Of a stretch of 64,000 nucleotides of DNA, positions 44,070 to 53,109 are shown piece by piece. Origin of the DNA: Rhizobiales bacterium UBA1912 (GTDB lineage: Bacteria > Pseudomonadota > Alphaproteobacteria > Rhizobiales > Devosiaceae); NCBI GenBank assembly GCA_002337455.1, contig DDGC01000019.1:203135-267134 (forward strand), read 5' to 3'. A model generated the notes under the pieces. The model was not told the DNA's origin and made no database searches. It saw only the letters and a list, made by a program, of their open reading frames with translations. Each line of letters opens with the position of its first letter. Positions within the stretch are counted from its first letter, which is position 1. Made by a program: the position numbers and the translations under genes.

Positions 44070-45653
44070 TTACGCGATCAGTTTGGGCGCGGCCCCCACC
44101 AGTGTTTGCGTATAGGCTTGCTGCGGGTCGCCGAGCACCCTTTCGGTCGGCCCTTCCTCCACGATCCTGCCACCTTCCATCACCAGCACACGGTCGGTAA
44201 TCGCCCGAACCACTTGCAGGTCGTGCGCAATGAACAGGTAGCTTATCGAGGCCCGCTGCGAAATCTCCGCCAGAAGATCGAGCACCTGCGCCCGGATCGA
44301 CACATCGAGCGCGGAAACCGCCTCGTCCAGAACGATCAGCGCCGGCTCGATGACCAGTGCCCGCGCAATGGCGATCCTCTGGCGCTGCCCCCCGGAAAAT
44401 TCGTGGATATAGCGCCCAGCCGCCCCCGGCTCGATCCCCACCGATTCGAGCGCCCGCGCCACCAGCGCAGCCCGTTCCGCCCCCCTGGGCGCCTCGGCGC
44501 CAAGCAGATGCAACGGCTCCGCCACCAGTCTTTCGACTTTGTGCCGCGGATCGAACGATCCGTAAGGGTCCTGAAACACCATCTGCATGTCGCGCAGCGT
44601 CAGCCGCGCCGCCCGCCCGGCGCTCGCCACCGGCTGTCCGGCAAAAATCACGCGCCCCGCATCGAGCGGTTCGAGCCCCAGAATCGCCCGCGCCAGCGTC
44701 GATTTCCCGCTCCCGCTTTCCCCCACCAGCCCGACGCTCTCGCCCCGCGCGACGGTCAGACTCACGCCATCGAGCGCCCGAAACATTTTTCGCGCGCCCG
44801 GCAGAAGCCCCGACCGCAGCGGATAATCCCGCGTTGCCCCCTCGACCCGCAGCAACACCTCTCCAACAGCCCCCCGCGCACGAACTGGCGCATGCGTACT
44901 CGCCTCCAGCAACCGCCGGGTATAGGCATGCTGCGGCGCTCCGATCAGCGCCCTCGCGGGCCCGGCCTCCACGACTTTCCCGTCGCGCAGCACCGCCACC
45001 GTATCCGCCATCTGCGACACCACGGCCAGATCGTGGGTAATCAGCATCAGCGCCATGCCCTCTTCGCGCACCAGCCCGGCAAGCAGGTCGAGAATTTGCG
45101 CCTGCGTCGTCACATCCAGCGCCGTGGTCGGTTCATCGGCGATCAGCAGCTTGGGCCGCAGGGCAATCGCCATGGCAATGCCCACCCGCTGACGCTGACC
45201 GCCCGACAATTCATGCGGATAGCGCGACGGTGAAATCTCCTCCCCAGGCAGCCCCACCCGCTCGAGCTTTTCCGCCGCCAGCGCCCTCGCCTCCGATCGT
45301 CCCAGCCTGCGATGCACCCGCACCGTTTCAGCCACCTGATCGCCGATGGTCATCAGCGGGTTGAGCGCCGTCATCGGCTCCTGAAAAATCATCCCCATGG
45401 CCTGCCCGCGCAGCCCGTTCATCTCAACTTCGCTTGCGGCAACCAGATCGTGCCCGTCGAACCCGATCCGCCCCGTCAGCTTCGCCCTGCCCGGCAAAAG
45501 CCCCATGATCGAAAGCGCCGTTAGCGATTTCCCCGAGCCCGATTCCCCGACCAGCCCCAAAACCTTGCCCGCCCCGATCTCAAGCGACACATCCTCAAGG
45601 ATTGGCGCTCCGCCGATGGTCAGCCCCAGCCCTTCGATCTTGAGAAGACTCAT
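44070..45653 (-). CDS. Peptide/nickel-type ABC transporter, two fused ATPase domains
   Basis: A 527-residue protein with two tandem ABC ATPases (DppD- and DppF-like) on one chain. Walker A GESGSGKS occurs at 36-43 and again near 310-317; signatures LSGGQRQRVGIA and FSGGQRQRIAIA and Walker B LLIADEPTTALD and LIVLDEAVSALD are intact in both. The start at 45653 overlaps the permease stop by four bases. A longer open frame continues upstream through the permease gene but is out of its frame and is not a fusion. Confidence 0.93.
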   Translation of the reverse strand: MSLLKIEGLGLTIGGAPILEDVSLEIGAGKVLGLVGESGSGKSLTALSIMGLLPGRAKLTGRIGFDGHDLVAASEVEMNGLRGQAMGMIFQEPMTALNPLMTIGDQVAETVRVHRRLGRSEARALAAEKLERVGLPGEEISPSRYPHELSGGQRQRVGIAMAIALRPKLLIADEPTTALDVTTQAQILDLLAGLVREEGMALMLITHDLAVVSQMADTVAVLRDGKVVEAGPARALIGAPQHAYTRRLLEASTHAPVRARGAVGEVLLRVEGATRDYPLRSGLLPGARKMFRALDGVSLTVARGESVGLVGESGSGKSTLARAILGLEPLDAGRVIFAGQPVASAGRAARLTLRDMQMVFQDPYGSFDPRHKVERLVAEPLHLLGAEAPRGAERAALVARALESVGIEPGAAGRYIHEFSGGQRQRIAIARALVIEPALIVLDEAVSALDVSIRAQVLDLLAEISQRASISYLFIAHDLQVVRAITDRVLVMEGGRIVEEGPTERVLGDPQQAYTQTLVGAAPKLIA

Positions 45654-46471
45654 CGTCCAGCCTTCCCCAGTCGCGGATCGAGCATATCGCGCAGCCCGTC
45701 CCCGAGCAGGTTCAGCCCAAGTACCGAAAAGACGATGGCCAGCCCCGGAACCAGCGCCACATGCGGCGCCAGCGAAATCATTGTCTGCGCCTCGGCCAGC
45801 ATCCGCCCCCAGCTCGGCAATGGCGGCTGCGCGCCGAGCCCCACATAGGCCAGCCCCGCCTCGGCCAGGATGGCCAGCGAAAACTGGATCGTTGCCTGAA
45901 CGATCAGCATGTTGGCGATATTGGGCAGCACGTGTTCGAGCGAAATCAGCGCCCTGCCCTTGCCCGCAACCCGCGCCGCCATGATGAATTCGCGCTGCCA
46001 CACCCCCATCGCCGCCCCGCGCGTCAGCCGCGCAAACACCGGAATGTTGAAAATCCCGATGGCGATGATCGCGTTGATCGCCCCCGGCCCGAACACCGCC
46101 GTTATCAGGATGGCGATGATCAGCGCCGGAAACGCAAACACCAGATCGTTGCCACGCATGATGATGTCGTCGAGTGCCGATCCGCCCCGTGCCGCCGCCG
46201 AAAGCCCCAGCGGCACGCCAACCGCCATCCCCAGCCCGACCGCCACCAGCGCCACGGCAATGGAGGTCTGCGCGCCAACAAGGATCATCGACACCATGTC
46301 GCGCCCGAAATGGTCTGTCCCCAGCCAATGCTCCGGCCCCGGCGGCAACAGCCGCTCACCAACCGCAATCAGCGTCACGTCATATGGCGTCCAGAACAGC
46401 GAAAGCAGCGCCATCCCGGCGAGAATCGCCGTCAGCGCCGCACCGATACCAAGCCCCAGGCTGCCCCTCAT
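45650..46471 (-). CDS. Peptide/nickel-type ABC transporter permease (DppC-like)
   Basis: A 273-residue inner-membrane permease. The N-terminal helix is followed by PPGPEHWLGTDHFGRDMVSMILVGAQTS, the DppC hallmark. The EAA loop with conserved glycine reads REFIMAARVAGKGRALISLEHVLPN. It overlaps both neighbours by four bases. Confidence 0.93.
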   Translation of the reverse strand: MRGSLGLGIGAALTAILAGMALLSLFWTPYDVTLIAVGERLLPPGPEHWLGTDHFGRDMVSMILVGAQTSIAVALVAVGLGMAVGVPLGLSAAARGGSALDDIIMRGNDLVFAFPALIIAILITAVFGPGAINAIIAIGIFNIPVFARLTRGAAMGVWQREFIMAARVAGKGRALISLEHVLPNIANMLIVQATIQFSLAILAEAGLAYVGLGAQPPLPSWGRMLAEAQTMISLAPHVALVPGLAIVFSVLGLNLLGDGLRDMLDPRLGKAGR

Positions 46472-47415
46472 TGCCGCCCCCGCCGCAGGCGTGGATCGAC
46501 AGCCGCATAGCCGATATCGACAACAAAGGTGACGAGGATCACCGCGAACACCAGGATCATCACCACCGAGCGTACGACAATCAAATCCCGCGCCGTGATC
46601 GCCTGAAACGCCAGCCGCCCCAGTCCGGGCAGGTAAAAGACGTTCTCGATGATGATCGCCCCGGCGAGAAGGAACGAAAACTGCAATCCCATGATGGTCA
46701 GCACCGGGATCAGCGCATTGCGAAACGCATGCCGCCACAGCGCCTGACCCCGCGTCAGCCCCTTGGCCCGCGCCGTGCGCACATAATCCTCATCCAGCGT
46801 ATCGAGCAGGCTCGACCGCATCACCCGCGCCAAAATCGCCGCCTGCGGCAGCGCCAGCGCAATCGCCGGCAGGGTCAGCGCCATCATCGCCGCGCTTGGG
46901 TCGCCCCATCCGGGAAACCCGCCCGATGAAAACCAGCGCAGCGTCACCGAAAACAGCAGCACCAGCAGCATGGCAAACCAGAAATTGGGCAGCGCAATCC
47001 CGATCTGTGTCAGCCCCATCGTCCCCGCGTCAATCGGCGAGTTGCGGTTGGTGGCCGCCAGAACCCCAAGCGGTATCCCGATCAGCGTGGCCAGCCCCAG
47101 CGCATAGATTGCCAGCGGAATGGAAACCCACAGCCGCGCGGCGATCAGATCGATCACCGGCGTGCGATAAGTATAGCTGATCCCGAAATCGCCACTGGCC
47201 ATGCCACTCAGCCAGTTCCAGTACCGCACCATAACCGGCGCATCGAGCCCCAGTTGTGTTCGCAGCGCCGCCAGGGCCCCGGGCGAGGCATTGAGCCCCA
47301 GCATGAACCGCGCCGGATCGCCCGGCAGCACTTCGAGCACGAAAAAGATAACCACGCTGGCCACCAAAAGGCTGATGGCCAGCGAAGCCGCGCGGCGTAG
47401 GACAAAGCTCAGCAT
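46468..47415 (-). CDS. Peptide/nickel-type ABC transporter permease (DppB-like)
   Basis: A 315-residue six-helix permease. The family start FVLRRAASLAISLLVASVVIFFVLEVLPGDP and the EAA loop EDYVRTARAKGLTRGQALWRHAFRNALIPV are present. It begins 22 bp after the binding-protein stop, in the order binding protein, DppB, DppC, ATPase. Confidence 0.94.
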   Translation of the reverse strand: MLSFVLRRAASLAISLLVASVVIFFVLEVLPGDPARFMLGLNASPGALAALRTQLGLDAPVMVRYWNWLSGMASGDFGISYTYRTPVIDLIAARLWVSIPLAIYALGLATLIGIPLGVLAATNRNSPIDAGTMGLTQIGIALPNFWFAMLLVLLFSVTLRWFSSGGFPGWGDPSAAMMALTLPAIALALPQAAILARVMRSSLLDTLDEDYVRTARAKGLTRGQALWRHAFRNALIPVLTIMGLQFSFLLAGAIIIENVFYLPGLGRLAFQAITARDLIVVRSVVMILVFAVILVTFVVDIGYAAVDPRLRRGRQ

Positions 47416-47437
47416 TCCGCCGCCCGGCCTTTCGCGA

Positions 47438-48916
47438 TTAGCGCGCCCAACGAACCCGCGTCAGATCAGTCGCCTGCGTCGGTGCATTCACCCACAACCC
47501 TTCAAGGTTTGCATTCTGCACACCCGCCTTGGCCAGCTGGAAGATGTAGGCGTTGACGAAGTTCTCCGAGACGTTGCGCTGCAGATCGCCCAGCAGTGCG
47601 TTCCGCGCTTCAGGCTCCGTCGTACGGGTCAACTCGTCCCACAGCGCCACGAATTCAGGCGCCCCATACCCGAAATAATAGTCCTCGCGGCCATAGATCT
47701 CGATATCCATCGGCTCGGTATGCGAGATCACCGTCAAATCGAAATCGCCCTCGCCGAACACCTGCTCGAGCCACTGCGCCCATTCCACATTGACGATTTC
47801 GGTCTCAATCCCCACGTCGCGCAACTGCGCAGAGATGATCTCCCCGCCCCGCCTGGCATAGACCGGTGGCGGCAGAGCCAGCGATAGCCGCAACCCGCTC
47901 ACCTGCGCCTCAGCCAACAATTCGCGCGACCGCTCCGGGTCGTATTCCGACAACCCCGTCAGATCCACATAAGCAGGATGGTGCGGCGCAAAATGCGTGC
48001 CGATCGGTGTCCCGTACCCGAACATCGCCCCGTCGATCACCGCCTGCCGATCGATGGCATGGGCAATCGCTTCGCGAACAAGCACATCGTCCAGATGTTC
48101 GCGCCGGTTGTTCATCGCCAGGATCGTCTCGCCCTCGGTGGTACCCACCACCACGTCAAACCGCGGATCGGCGTCGAGCTGCGCCAGCGTTTCGGGCGCC
48201 GGAAACACCGGGAATGTATCGACATCCTCGGCCATCATCGCGGCAAAGGCTGCGGTCGGGTCGGAAATGAACCGGAAGGTTGCACGGTCGAGCAGCGCCG
48301 CATCACCCCAATAGTCTTCATTGCGCACCAAAGTGACGCTATCGCCCTGCCGCCAGTCATCGAACCGGAACGGCCCCGTCCCGACAGGATCGGTCGCATT
48401 GGTCTCCGCGCTCTCGGGCGCCACGATCACCGCGTCGCCCCAGGCCATATTGAAGGGGAAATTTCCGTTCGGCTGGCTCAGCGTCACGACCACCGTCAGA
48501 TCGTCTGCCGCCTCGACGCTCTCGATATCGGAAAACAGGAACTTCTGCGCATTGACCGAATCCTGGGCCCGCGCCCGGTCGAGCGAAAACACCACGTCGT
48601 CCGCCGTCAGCGCCGACCCGTCATGAAAAGTCACGCTTTCGGCAAGATGGAAGGTATAGACCAGTCCGTCCTCAGACACGTCCCAGCTTTGCGCCAGCCC
48701 CGGTTCAATATCGCCGTCCGGCCCGAATCGGGTCAGTCCTTCGAACAGGTTTGCATAGACAACTTCGTCGATGGCCGCCGCGGCGTTCGAAGTGGGATCC
48801 ATATGCGGTGGTTCGAGCACAAGCCCCACCACGATATCGGTCCGCTGCGCCATGGCAGGCATTGCAGCGAGGGCGGCAAACGCGAAAAATGCTGCTGTGC
48901 GAATGACTTGGCGCAT
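47438..48916 (-). CDS. Family 5 extracellular solute-binding protein
   Basis: A 492-residue periplasmic receptor. The signal peptide (MRQVIRTAAFFAFAALAAMPAMA) is followed by the SBP_bac_5 layout, with the signature LAESVTFHDGSALTADDVVFSLDRA about 100 residues in. It is the first gene of the four-gene transporter operon. The ligand (peptide, glycoside or metal chelate) cannot be read from sequence. Confidence 0.93.
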   Translation of the reverse strand: MRQVIRTAAFFAFAALAAMPAMAQRTDIVVGLVLEPPHMDPTSNAAAAIDEVVYANLFEGLTRFGPDGDIEPGLAQSWDVSEDGLVYTFHLAESVTFHDGSALTADDVVFSLDRARAQDSVNAQKFLFSDIESVEAADDLTVVVTLSQPNGNFPFNMAWGDAVIVAPESAETNATDPVGTGPFRFDDWRQGDSVTLVRNEDYWGDAALLDRATFRFISDPTAAFAAMMAEDVDTFPVFPAPETLAQLDADPRFDVVVGTTEGETILAMNNRREHLDDVLVREAIAHAIDRQAVIDGAMFGYGTPIGTHFAPHHPAYVDLTGLSEYDPERSRELLAEAQVSGLRLSLALPPPVYARRGGEIISAQLRDVGIETEIVNVEWAQWLEQVFGEGDFDLTVISHTEPMDIEIYGREDYYFGYGAPEFVALWDELTRTTEPEARNALLGDLQRNVSENFVNAYIFQLAKAGVQNANLEGLWVNAPTQATDLTRVRWAR

Positions 48917-49110
48917 ATATTTCCCCTTCCCGAGGCCGGAAACGTCTGGCGCTCCGGCAATATAACAGCTAATTCCAACCCATAAGCCGGATGACGCGCA
49001 TCGGCAACACTCGGCCCGTGATGTGGAACATTGTTATCGGGCTGGACATTGTCCTTGCATTCGCCACACTTATATTGGCATCGATTGACTAACGACCACG
49101 AGGGTTTGCT

Positions 49111-49335
49111 ATGGCCCACAATGAAAATTCGCTCTTTTACCGCCTGCGCGCCCGACGCGCCGAGGCCGCATTGACCGCGACAGAACCCGAATGGGTCGAA
49201 AACCTGCGCGACTTCGGGCTGATGGCGTCCGGTGTGTATCAGGATCTGCGCGGCGACACCCGCGAGACCTTCAGCCACTTCAGCCGTTGGCTGAAGGCGG
49301 GTCTGCGCAAGTTCGGCTCCCGCGACGAGCGGTAG
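49111..49335 (+). CDS. Small basic cytoplasmic protein of unknown function
   Basis: A 74-residue protein with GAGGG upstream and a strong terminator after it. It is rich in Arg and aromatic residues (SLFYRLRARRAEAAL; FSHFSRWLKAGLRKFGSR) and could form an amphipathic helix. I do not recognise the family. The clear translation start and terminator support a real gene. Confidence 0.65.
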   Translation: MAHNENSLFYRLRARRAEAALTATEPEWVENLRDFGLMASGVYQDLRGDTRETFSHFSRWLKAGLRKFGSRDER

Positions 49336-49365
49336 CCACTGTTCTTTATCGTTTTGATTTGTATT

Positions 49366-49391
49366 GGCCGGGATCGTTTCCCGGCCTTTTT
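49366..49391 (+). terminator. Terminator after the 74-residue gene
   Basis: An 8-bp stem GGCCGGGA/TCCCGGCC with a 5-base loop, followed by TTTTT. Confidence 0.88.
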
Positions 49392-49445
49392 CGTTGTGCG
49401 GTTGCACCTTGCGGGGGCAAAATTCCAAAGCATCGAGGAGACATC

Positions 49446-49775
49446 ATGCCGATACTGAAAACCAGCCACGCCCTTGGCGGCCTCGCTCTTGCCACCTCCA
49501 TCGCACTGGCGGGCTGCTCGAGCACCACCACGCCGCCCGACACCTCGATGCCGCCCCCGGTCGATTGCGGCGCGCAGGCTCTCTCGGGAATGACGGGACA
49601 ACCGGTCATCGGCAGCACCGCCCAGGACGTCCGCATCGGCAGTCAGGCGATCAACGCCGCCGGCACCGTTCGCGTCATCACGCCCGGCATGGCCGTCACC
49701 CAGGACTACCGTCCCGACCGTCTCAATCTGGAAGTGGACGCCGCCGGAAATCTGGTCCGGGCTTATTGCAGCTAG
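49446..49775 (+). CDS. I78-family peptidase-inhibitor lipoprotein
   Basis: A 109-residue lipoprotein: lipobox LAGC (Cys24) then a Thr/Pro-rich spacer. A potato-inhibitor-I-like domain follows, with ALSGMTGQPVIGS and the signature VRVITPGMAVTQDYRPDRLNLEVDAAGNLVRAYC. Two cysteines (CGAQ and final C) probably form the family disulfide. Such proteins are thought to inhibit serine proteases in the periplasm. GAGGAG precedes the start. Confidence 0.85.
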   Translation: MPILKTSHALGGLALATSIALAGCSSTTTPPDTSMPPPVDCGAQALSGMTGQPVIGSTAQDVRIGSQAINAAGTVRVITPGMAVTQDYRPDRLNLEVDAAGNLVRAYCS

Positions 49776-49788
49776 AGCGCCAAAACTG

Positions 49789-49822
49789 GAGCATCCGCCC
49801 GGTATTATCCGAACGGATGCTC
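49789..49822 (+). terminator. Hairpin after the I78 inhibitor gene
   Basis: A 9-bp stem GAGCATCCG/CGGATGCTC with a 16-base loop and no T run; a possible weak terminator. The rest of the interval up to the tRNA-Asp gene (49823-50062) shows nothing else. Confidence 0.5.
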
Positions 49823-50062
49823 ATGGCCGAACCGCTTGACAAATTTGGGGGCTCGCTAGCGATTCAGGCCACGGGTAACATGTTCGTGAATTGGGGCGAC
49901 AGAGCGGCCACGAAAAGGCAATTCCAAGGACACGCTCACATCGTGTCACCGAACGCACAAGTCCATACATTCTGGCGGTGAAATACCGCCAATGTTCAAG
50001 CAATGTTTGTACGGAAAATACCCGCGCGATACGGTCGCAAATCACTGACGGATCAAGGGAAG

Positions 50063-50139
<77 letters not shown>

Positions 50140-50384
50140 TTGCGACCTCGGAGCGCTGCGGCCCCTGCAAGGTTGGCTTCGTTTATAGGGCTCCCCGGAC
50201 CAAGTCAAGCGGCATCGCCCGCGCTTTTCCAAGTTTTTTGGATAGTCGGCAAAAAAGGTCGAGTTATCCCCAGCCATGACATCTAAGCCCTTGATTGTTC
50301 TATCCCTATCCCGCCCCGGCTCACCGCTGTTCCTTGCGCGCTAGGGCTGCTATCATCGCCACCAGACCGCAAGGAGGACCCCGC

Positions 50385-50594
50385 ATGCGACTCGATACCT
50401 TCGCGCTTGTTCTGGTTGCCGGTTTGGGATTGCTCTGGCTCGGCGTCACGATCACCGGCCTGGTCGCCATGGTGCCGTTCGGCCTTCTGGGGCTCATCCC
50501 CATCGCCATTGTCGTCGGCCTCCTGGCAGCGGTCATTCGCCAGCGCCTCGCCAACACCGAAGACGATTATTACGACAAGCATGTCGACAAGTAG
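50385..50594 (+). CDS. Small two-helix membrane protein
   Basis: A 69-residue protein with AAGGAGG upstream. Two hydrophobic helices (TFALVLVAGLGLLWLGVTI and LLGLIPIAIVVGLLAAVI) lead to a polar acidic tail (NTEDDYYDKHVDK). Family unknown. The YbjQ gene follows 13 bp later, so they form an operon. Confidence 0.75.
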   Translation: MRLDTFALVLVAGLGLLWLGVTITGLVAMVPFGLLGLIPIAIVVGLLAAVIRQRLANTEDDYYDKHVDK

Positions 50595-50607
50595 CAGAGA
50601 GACTCCG

Positions 50608-50922
50608 ATGATCGTGACCACTGCCGAAACCGTTCCCGGACACACCCTCGCGAGCACACTGGGCATCGTCCGCGGCAACACGATCCGCGCCCGACATGTG
50701 GGCACCGACATCGTTGCCGGCTTGCGCAATCTCGTCGGGGGCGAGGTGGGCGAGTACACCAAGCTCATGGCCGAGGCGCGCGAGCAGGCCTATGATCGCA
50801 TGGTGGCTCAGGCCAGCAGTCTCGGCGCAGATGCGGTCATCTGTATGCGGTTTTCAACGTCGACGATCGCGCAGGGCGCCGCTGAAATTCTTGCATACGG
50901 CACTGCCGTAAAGTTCGCCTGA
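50608..50922 (+). CDS. YbjQ/UPF0145-family protein
   Basis: A 104-residue single-domain protein. The family start TTAETVPGHTLASTLGIVRGNTIRARHVGTDIVAGLRN and the AYGTAV ending are diagnostic, and EAREQAYDRMVAQASSLGADAVI is the central helix-strand. Proteins of this group form pentamers with a putative metal-binding fold; function unknown. It is in an operon with the preceding membrane gene and nine bases before arfB. Confidence 0.9.
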   Translation: MIVTTAETVPGHTLASTLGIVRGNTIRARHVGTDIVAGLRNLVGGEVGEYTKLMAEAREQAYDRMVAQASSLGADAVICMRFSTSTIAQGAAEILAYGTAVKFA

Positions 50923-50930
50923 CCCAAGGC

Positions 50931-51362
50931 ATGGTTGATCAACTCGACATCAAGCCCGGACTTGCCATTCCGCTGTCGGAAATCGAGCTCAGCTTCGTGC
51001 GCGCCTCGGGCCCCGGCGGCCAAAACGTCAACAAGGTCGCTTCTGCGGTGCAATTGCGCTTTGATGCGCTCAATAGCCCTTCCCTGCCGGAAGCCGTCAG
51101 AACCCGCCTCATATCGCTTGCCGGTTCGCGCGCGACCAAGGAAGGAGTCATCGTGCTGTTTGCCGACCGGCACCGCTCCCAGCCGCTCAACCGCGACGAT
51201 GCACTCACGCGGCTTACCGAGATGATCCGGGCTGCCGCCCACGTCCCCCGCAAGCGCCGCCCAACAAAACCCACCTTGGCTTCCAAACGCCGCCGCCTGG
51301 ACACAAAAACCCGCCGCGGCGCGATAAAAGCCCTGCGCGGCAGCAAACCCAAACTCGATTGA
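50931..51362 (+). CDS. arfB: Alternative ribosome-rescue factor ArfB
   Basis: A 143-residue peptidyl-tRNA hydrolase that frees stalled ribosomes without a stop codon. The catalytic GGQ is present in ASGPGGQNVNK (about 27-34). The C-terminal basic tail (KRRPTKPTLASKRRRLDTKTRRGAIKALRG) inserts into the empty mRNA channel. It is the last of three closely spaced genes. Nine bases after its stop begins the left direct repeat of the tRNA-Val mini-island. Confidence 0.94.
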   Translation: MVDQLDIKPGLAIPLSEIELSFVRASGPGGQNVNKVASAVQLRFDALNSPSLPEAVRTRLISLAGSRATKEGVIVLFADRHRSQPLNRDDALTRLTEMIRAAAHVPRKRRPTKPTLASKRRRLDTKTRRGAIKALRGSKPKLD

Positions 51363-51371
51363 ATGGAACAA

Positions 51372-51387
51372 ATGGTGGGCGATGACA
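51372..51387. repeat. Left direct repeat (tRNA-Val 3'-end fragment)
   Basis: ATGGTGGGCGATGACA, identical to 53110-53125; its complement ends in the tRNA 3' terminus including CCA. No further match continues on either side. Confidence 0.8.
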
Positions 51388-51662
51388 TTCTGCTTTTGAC
51401 GAGGGTTTTCAATGAGATACACGCCCCGCACCACCACATAGCCGATCATTGATTTCGTTTGCGAATTTTACCGCTCTTCCCTCACCGTCACGACCGAAAA
51501 GGCGGAGGTCAGGTTTCGACCCCATTGCGGACATCAGCTTAAGTCTCGCCAACTCTCCAAGCAGACATTTCCATGCCGTCTTCGTCTAGATGCACGGCTG
51601 ATTACGAAGGCGGCTAAAATCCCCCTGACAGCAACCCCACACTACTGCGTCCCGGCTAGCAC
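51388..51662. other. Non-coding left part of the mini-island
   Basis: No credible gene is visible between the left repeat and the GNAT stop. Composition is mixed and no integrase remnant is recognisable. Confidence 0.5.
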
Positions 51663-52274
51663 TCAGGGCATACCTCTCCACATCGGCTGGAGGTGCGGGC
51701 CATCGTCAGGCAATGCAATACTATCGCCCTGTTCTTGGAAGCCGTGGCGCTTGTAGAGTCTTACGCTACCTGGCGTGGAAGCCATGAGGAACAATGGTTC
51801 GGCTAAGTGATCAGCCAGTTCGATGCAATATTCGATTAGCATTGTCCCGATTCCGCGTCCCCGAGACCGACCGCGAACGGCAATTGAATCTATCAGAATG
51901 TGGGCATTGCGTGGACGGGCCTGGTCCGCTGTTCGTGCAACATAAGCAAACCGCTTCGATAGTTCATCAGAGTGCTGAATGGTGGATTGTGCTTCCACAG
52001 GGGTGTCGTGCTTCTCGGCCTCATGCCTTACAAGAGCTACCCCAGCAATTTTATGGTCAGCCACGACGGCAACAATTACCTGACGAGCTTTGAGGGCCGC
52101 CATAAGGCGTGCAGAGAACATCTCTCTTGCCATCGCCTCCCGGTCTTGTGCTCGTGGGACCACCCAGCAGAGCACCGCCTCGTCCCCGAATGCGTCCATG
52201 CAGGCGTCCAAAACGTCCTGCTGTTCATCAGAGGTTGCAAATCTTACGCGCGCTTCCACCGGCGTTTCACTCAT
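51663..52274 (-). CDS. GNAT-family N-acetyltransferase
   Basis: A 203-residue acetyl-CoA-dependent transferase. Motif A is ILIDSIAVRGRSRGRGIGTMLIEYC (about 125-149), holding the pyrophosphate-binding R-G-x-G-I/V-G, and LYKRHGFQEQG is motif B. The substrate is unknown. It is divergent from the TetR gene over an AT-rich operator and is likely controlled by it. Its composition differs from neighbouring core genes, consistent with acquisition. A drug- or toxin-modifying role is speculative. Confidence 0.9.
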   Translation of the reverse strand: MSETPVEARVRFATSDEQQDVLDACMDAFGDEAVLCWVVPRAQDREAMAREMFSARLMAALKARQVIVAVVADHKIAGVALVRHEAEKHDTPVEAQSTIQHSDELSKRFAYVARTADQARPRNAHILIDSIAVRGRSRGRGIGTMLIEYCIELADHLAEPLFLMASTPGSVRLYKRHGFQEQGDSIALPDDGPHLQPMWRGMP

Positions 52275-52290
52275 ATCATGTATCCAGATT

Positions 52291-52317
52291 TATACATTTG
52301 TATTATACAAACATATA
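52291..52317. promoter_or_regulatory. Candidate TetR operator
   Basis: The core TTTGTAT-T-ATACAAA (52297-52311) is a perfect palindrome. With its flanks the 27-bp site matches at 11 of 13 arm positions. It lies between the divergent GNAT and TetR starts, overlapping where both promoters must be. Confidence 0.7.
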
Positions 52318-52345
52318 GATTCAATCTTTGGCAAGGGGAAAGTCC

Positions 52346-52909
52346 ATGGGACACAAGGCAGCACTGATTGACGGGGCAAAAGCGAGCATTATCGCCAAGG
52401 GATACGCCCACACCACCGCCCGTGACGTCGTTGAATTGTCGAAAACAAACCTCGGCTCCATCGGGTATCACTATGGTTCGTTGGAGAATCTCCTAGGGCT
52501 GGCTTTGACGGAGCTGCAGGATAGCTGGGGGGACCGGGTCGCGTCTGATCTCGCTGATCTTCCGGTTGGGGAGCAGCGCTTTCAAGAAGGCTGGCGGACC
52601 ATTCTGGAAGACACTCTCAATGATGGCGTGAATGTCATTTCCGGCATTGAAGTTCTCAACCAGGCGTTGCGATCTGAACCAGTTCGGGAACGTGTTGCCC
52701 AGGCCCACGAAGAAGCAAGGATCAAGCTGGCTGATGTGTTCTTACCGTCTGCAGCAGATAGAAGTCTGGAAGATAAGCGAGCGCTTGGCTTGGTTGTGCT
52801 CGCCCTCATTGCGGGTCTGATGGTGCAGCGCAGTGTCGCCTCAGATGTTGCAAACAACATGGAAGAGTTTCTCAGAGGGATCGCCCTACTCGCCGAAGTG
52901 GCGGGTTAA
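52346..52909 (+). CDS. TetR/AcrR-family transcriptional repressor
   Basis: A 187-residue repressor. The N-terminal DNA-binding domain (ALIDGAKASIIAKGYAHTTARDVVELSKTNLGSIGYHYGSLENLLGLAL, about 6-54) has the Y-H-Y-G recognition-helix ending of the family. The C-terminal all-helical ligand domain has no identifiable inducer. The ATG at 52346 follows AAGGGGAAAG; an upstream TTG is less likely. It should repress itself and the GNAT gene. Confidence 0.92.
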   Translation: MGHKAALIDGAKASIIAKGYAHTTARDVVELSKTNLGSIGYHYGSLENLLGLALTELQDSWGDRVASDLADLPVGEQRFQEGWRTILEDTLNDGVNVISGIEVLNQALRSEPVRERVAQAHEEARIKLADVFLPSAADRSLEDKRALGLVVLALIAGLMVQRSVASDVANNMEEFLRGIALLAEVAG

Positions 52910-53109
52910 CATCGGCTCCCAAATTTCGACGGCTCTGGGCGCAATTCGGCCAGAAGCTGCCCGTCCGCTAGCCACCCCTTATCAGCCATTCGCTTTTTGC
53001 GAATCTCTCGACTTCATAGGCTTGTGCCGACGGTCACCAAGTCCTGTTCGAGTCTGGTGAGGGTAGAAAGCGGAAAAGCTCGCTTAATATCAAAGCACTT
53101 AGCAAGGGC

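Noticed and set aside
43782..45233. 483-codon plus-strand frame across the PIMT-like and ABC ATPase genes
   Set aside because: Arg/Pro/His-rich complement of real genes; it also crosses a palindromic repeat and a gene boundary.
44070..46328. Apparent 752-residue fusion of a permease-overlapping N-terminus to the ABC ATPase
   Set aside because: The first 225 codons are the permease gene read in the wrong frame; the ATPase starts at 45653 with a normal 4-base overlap.
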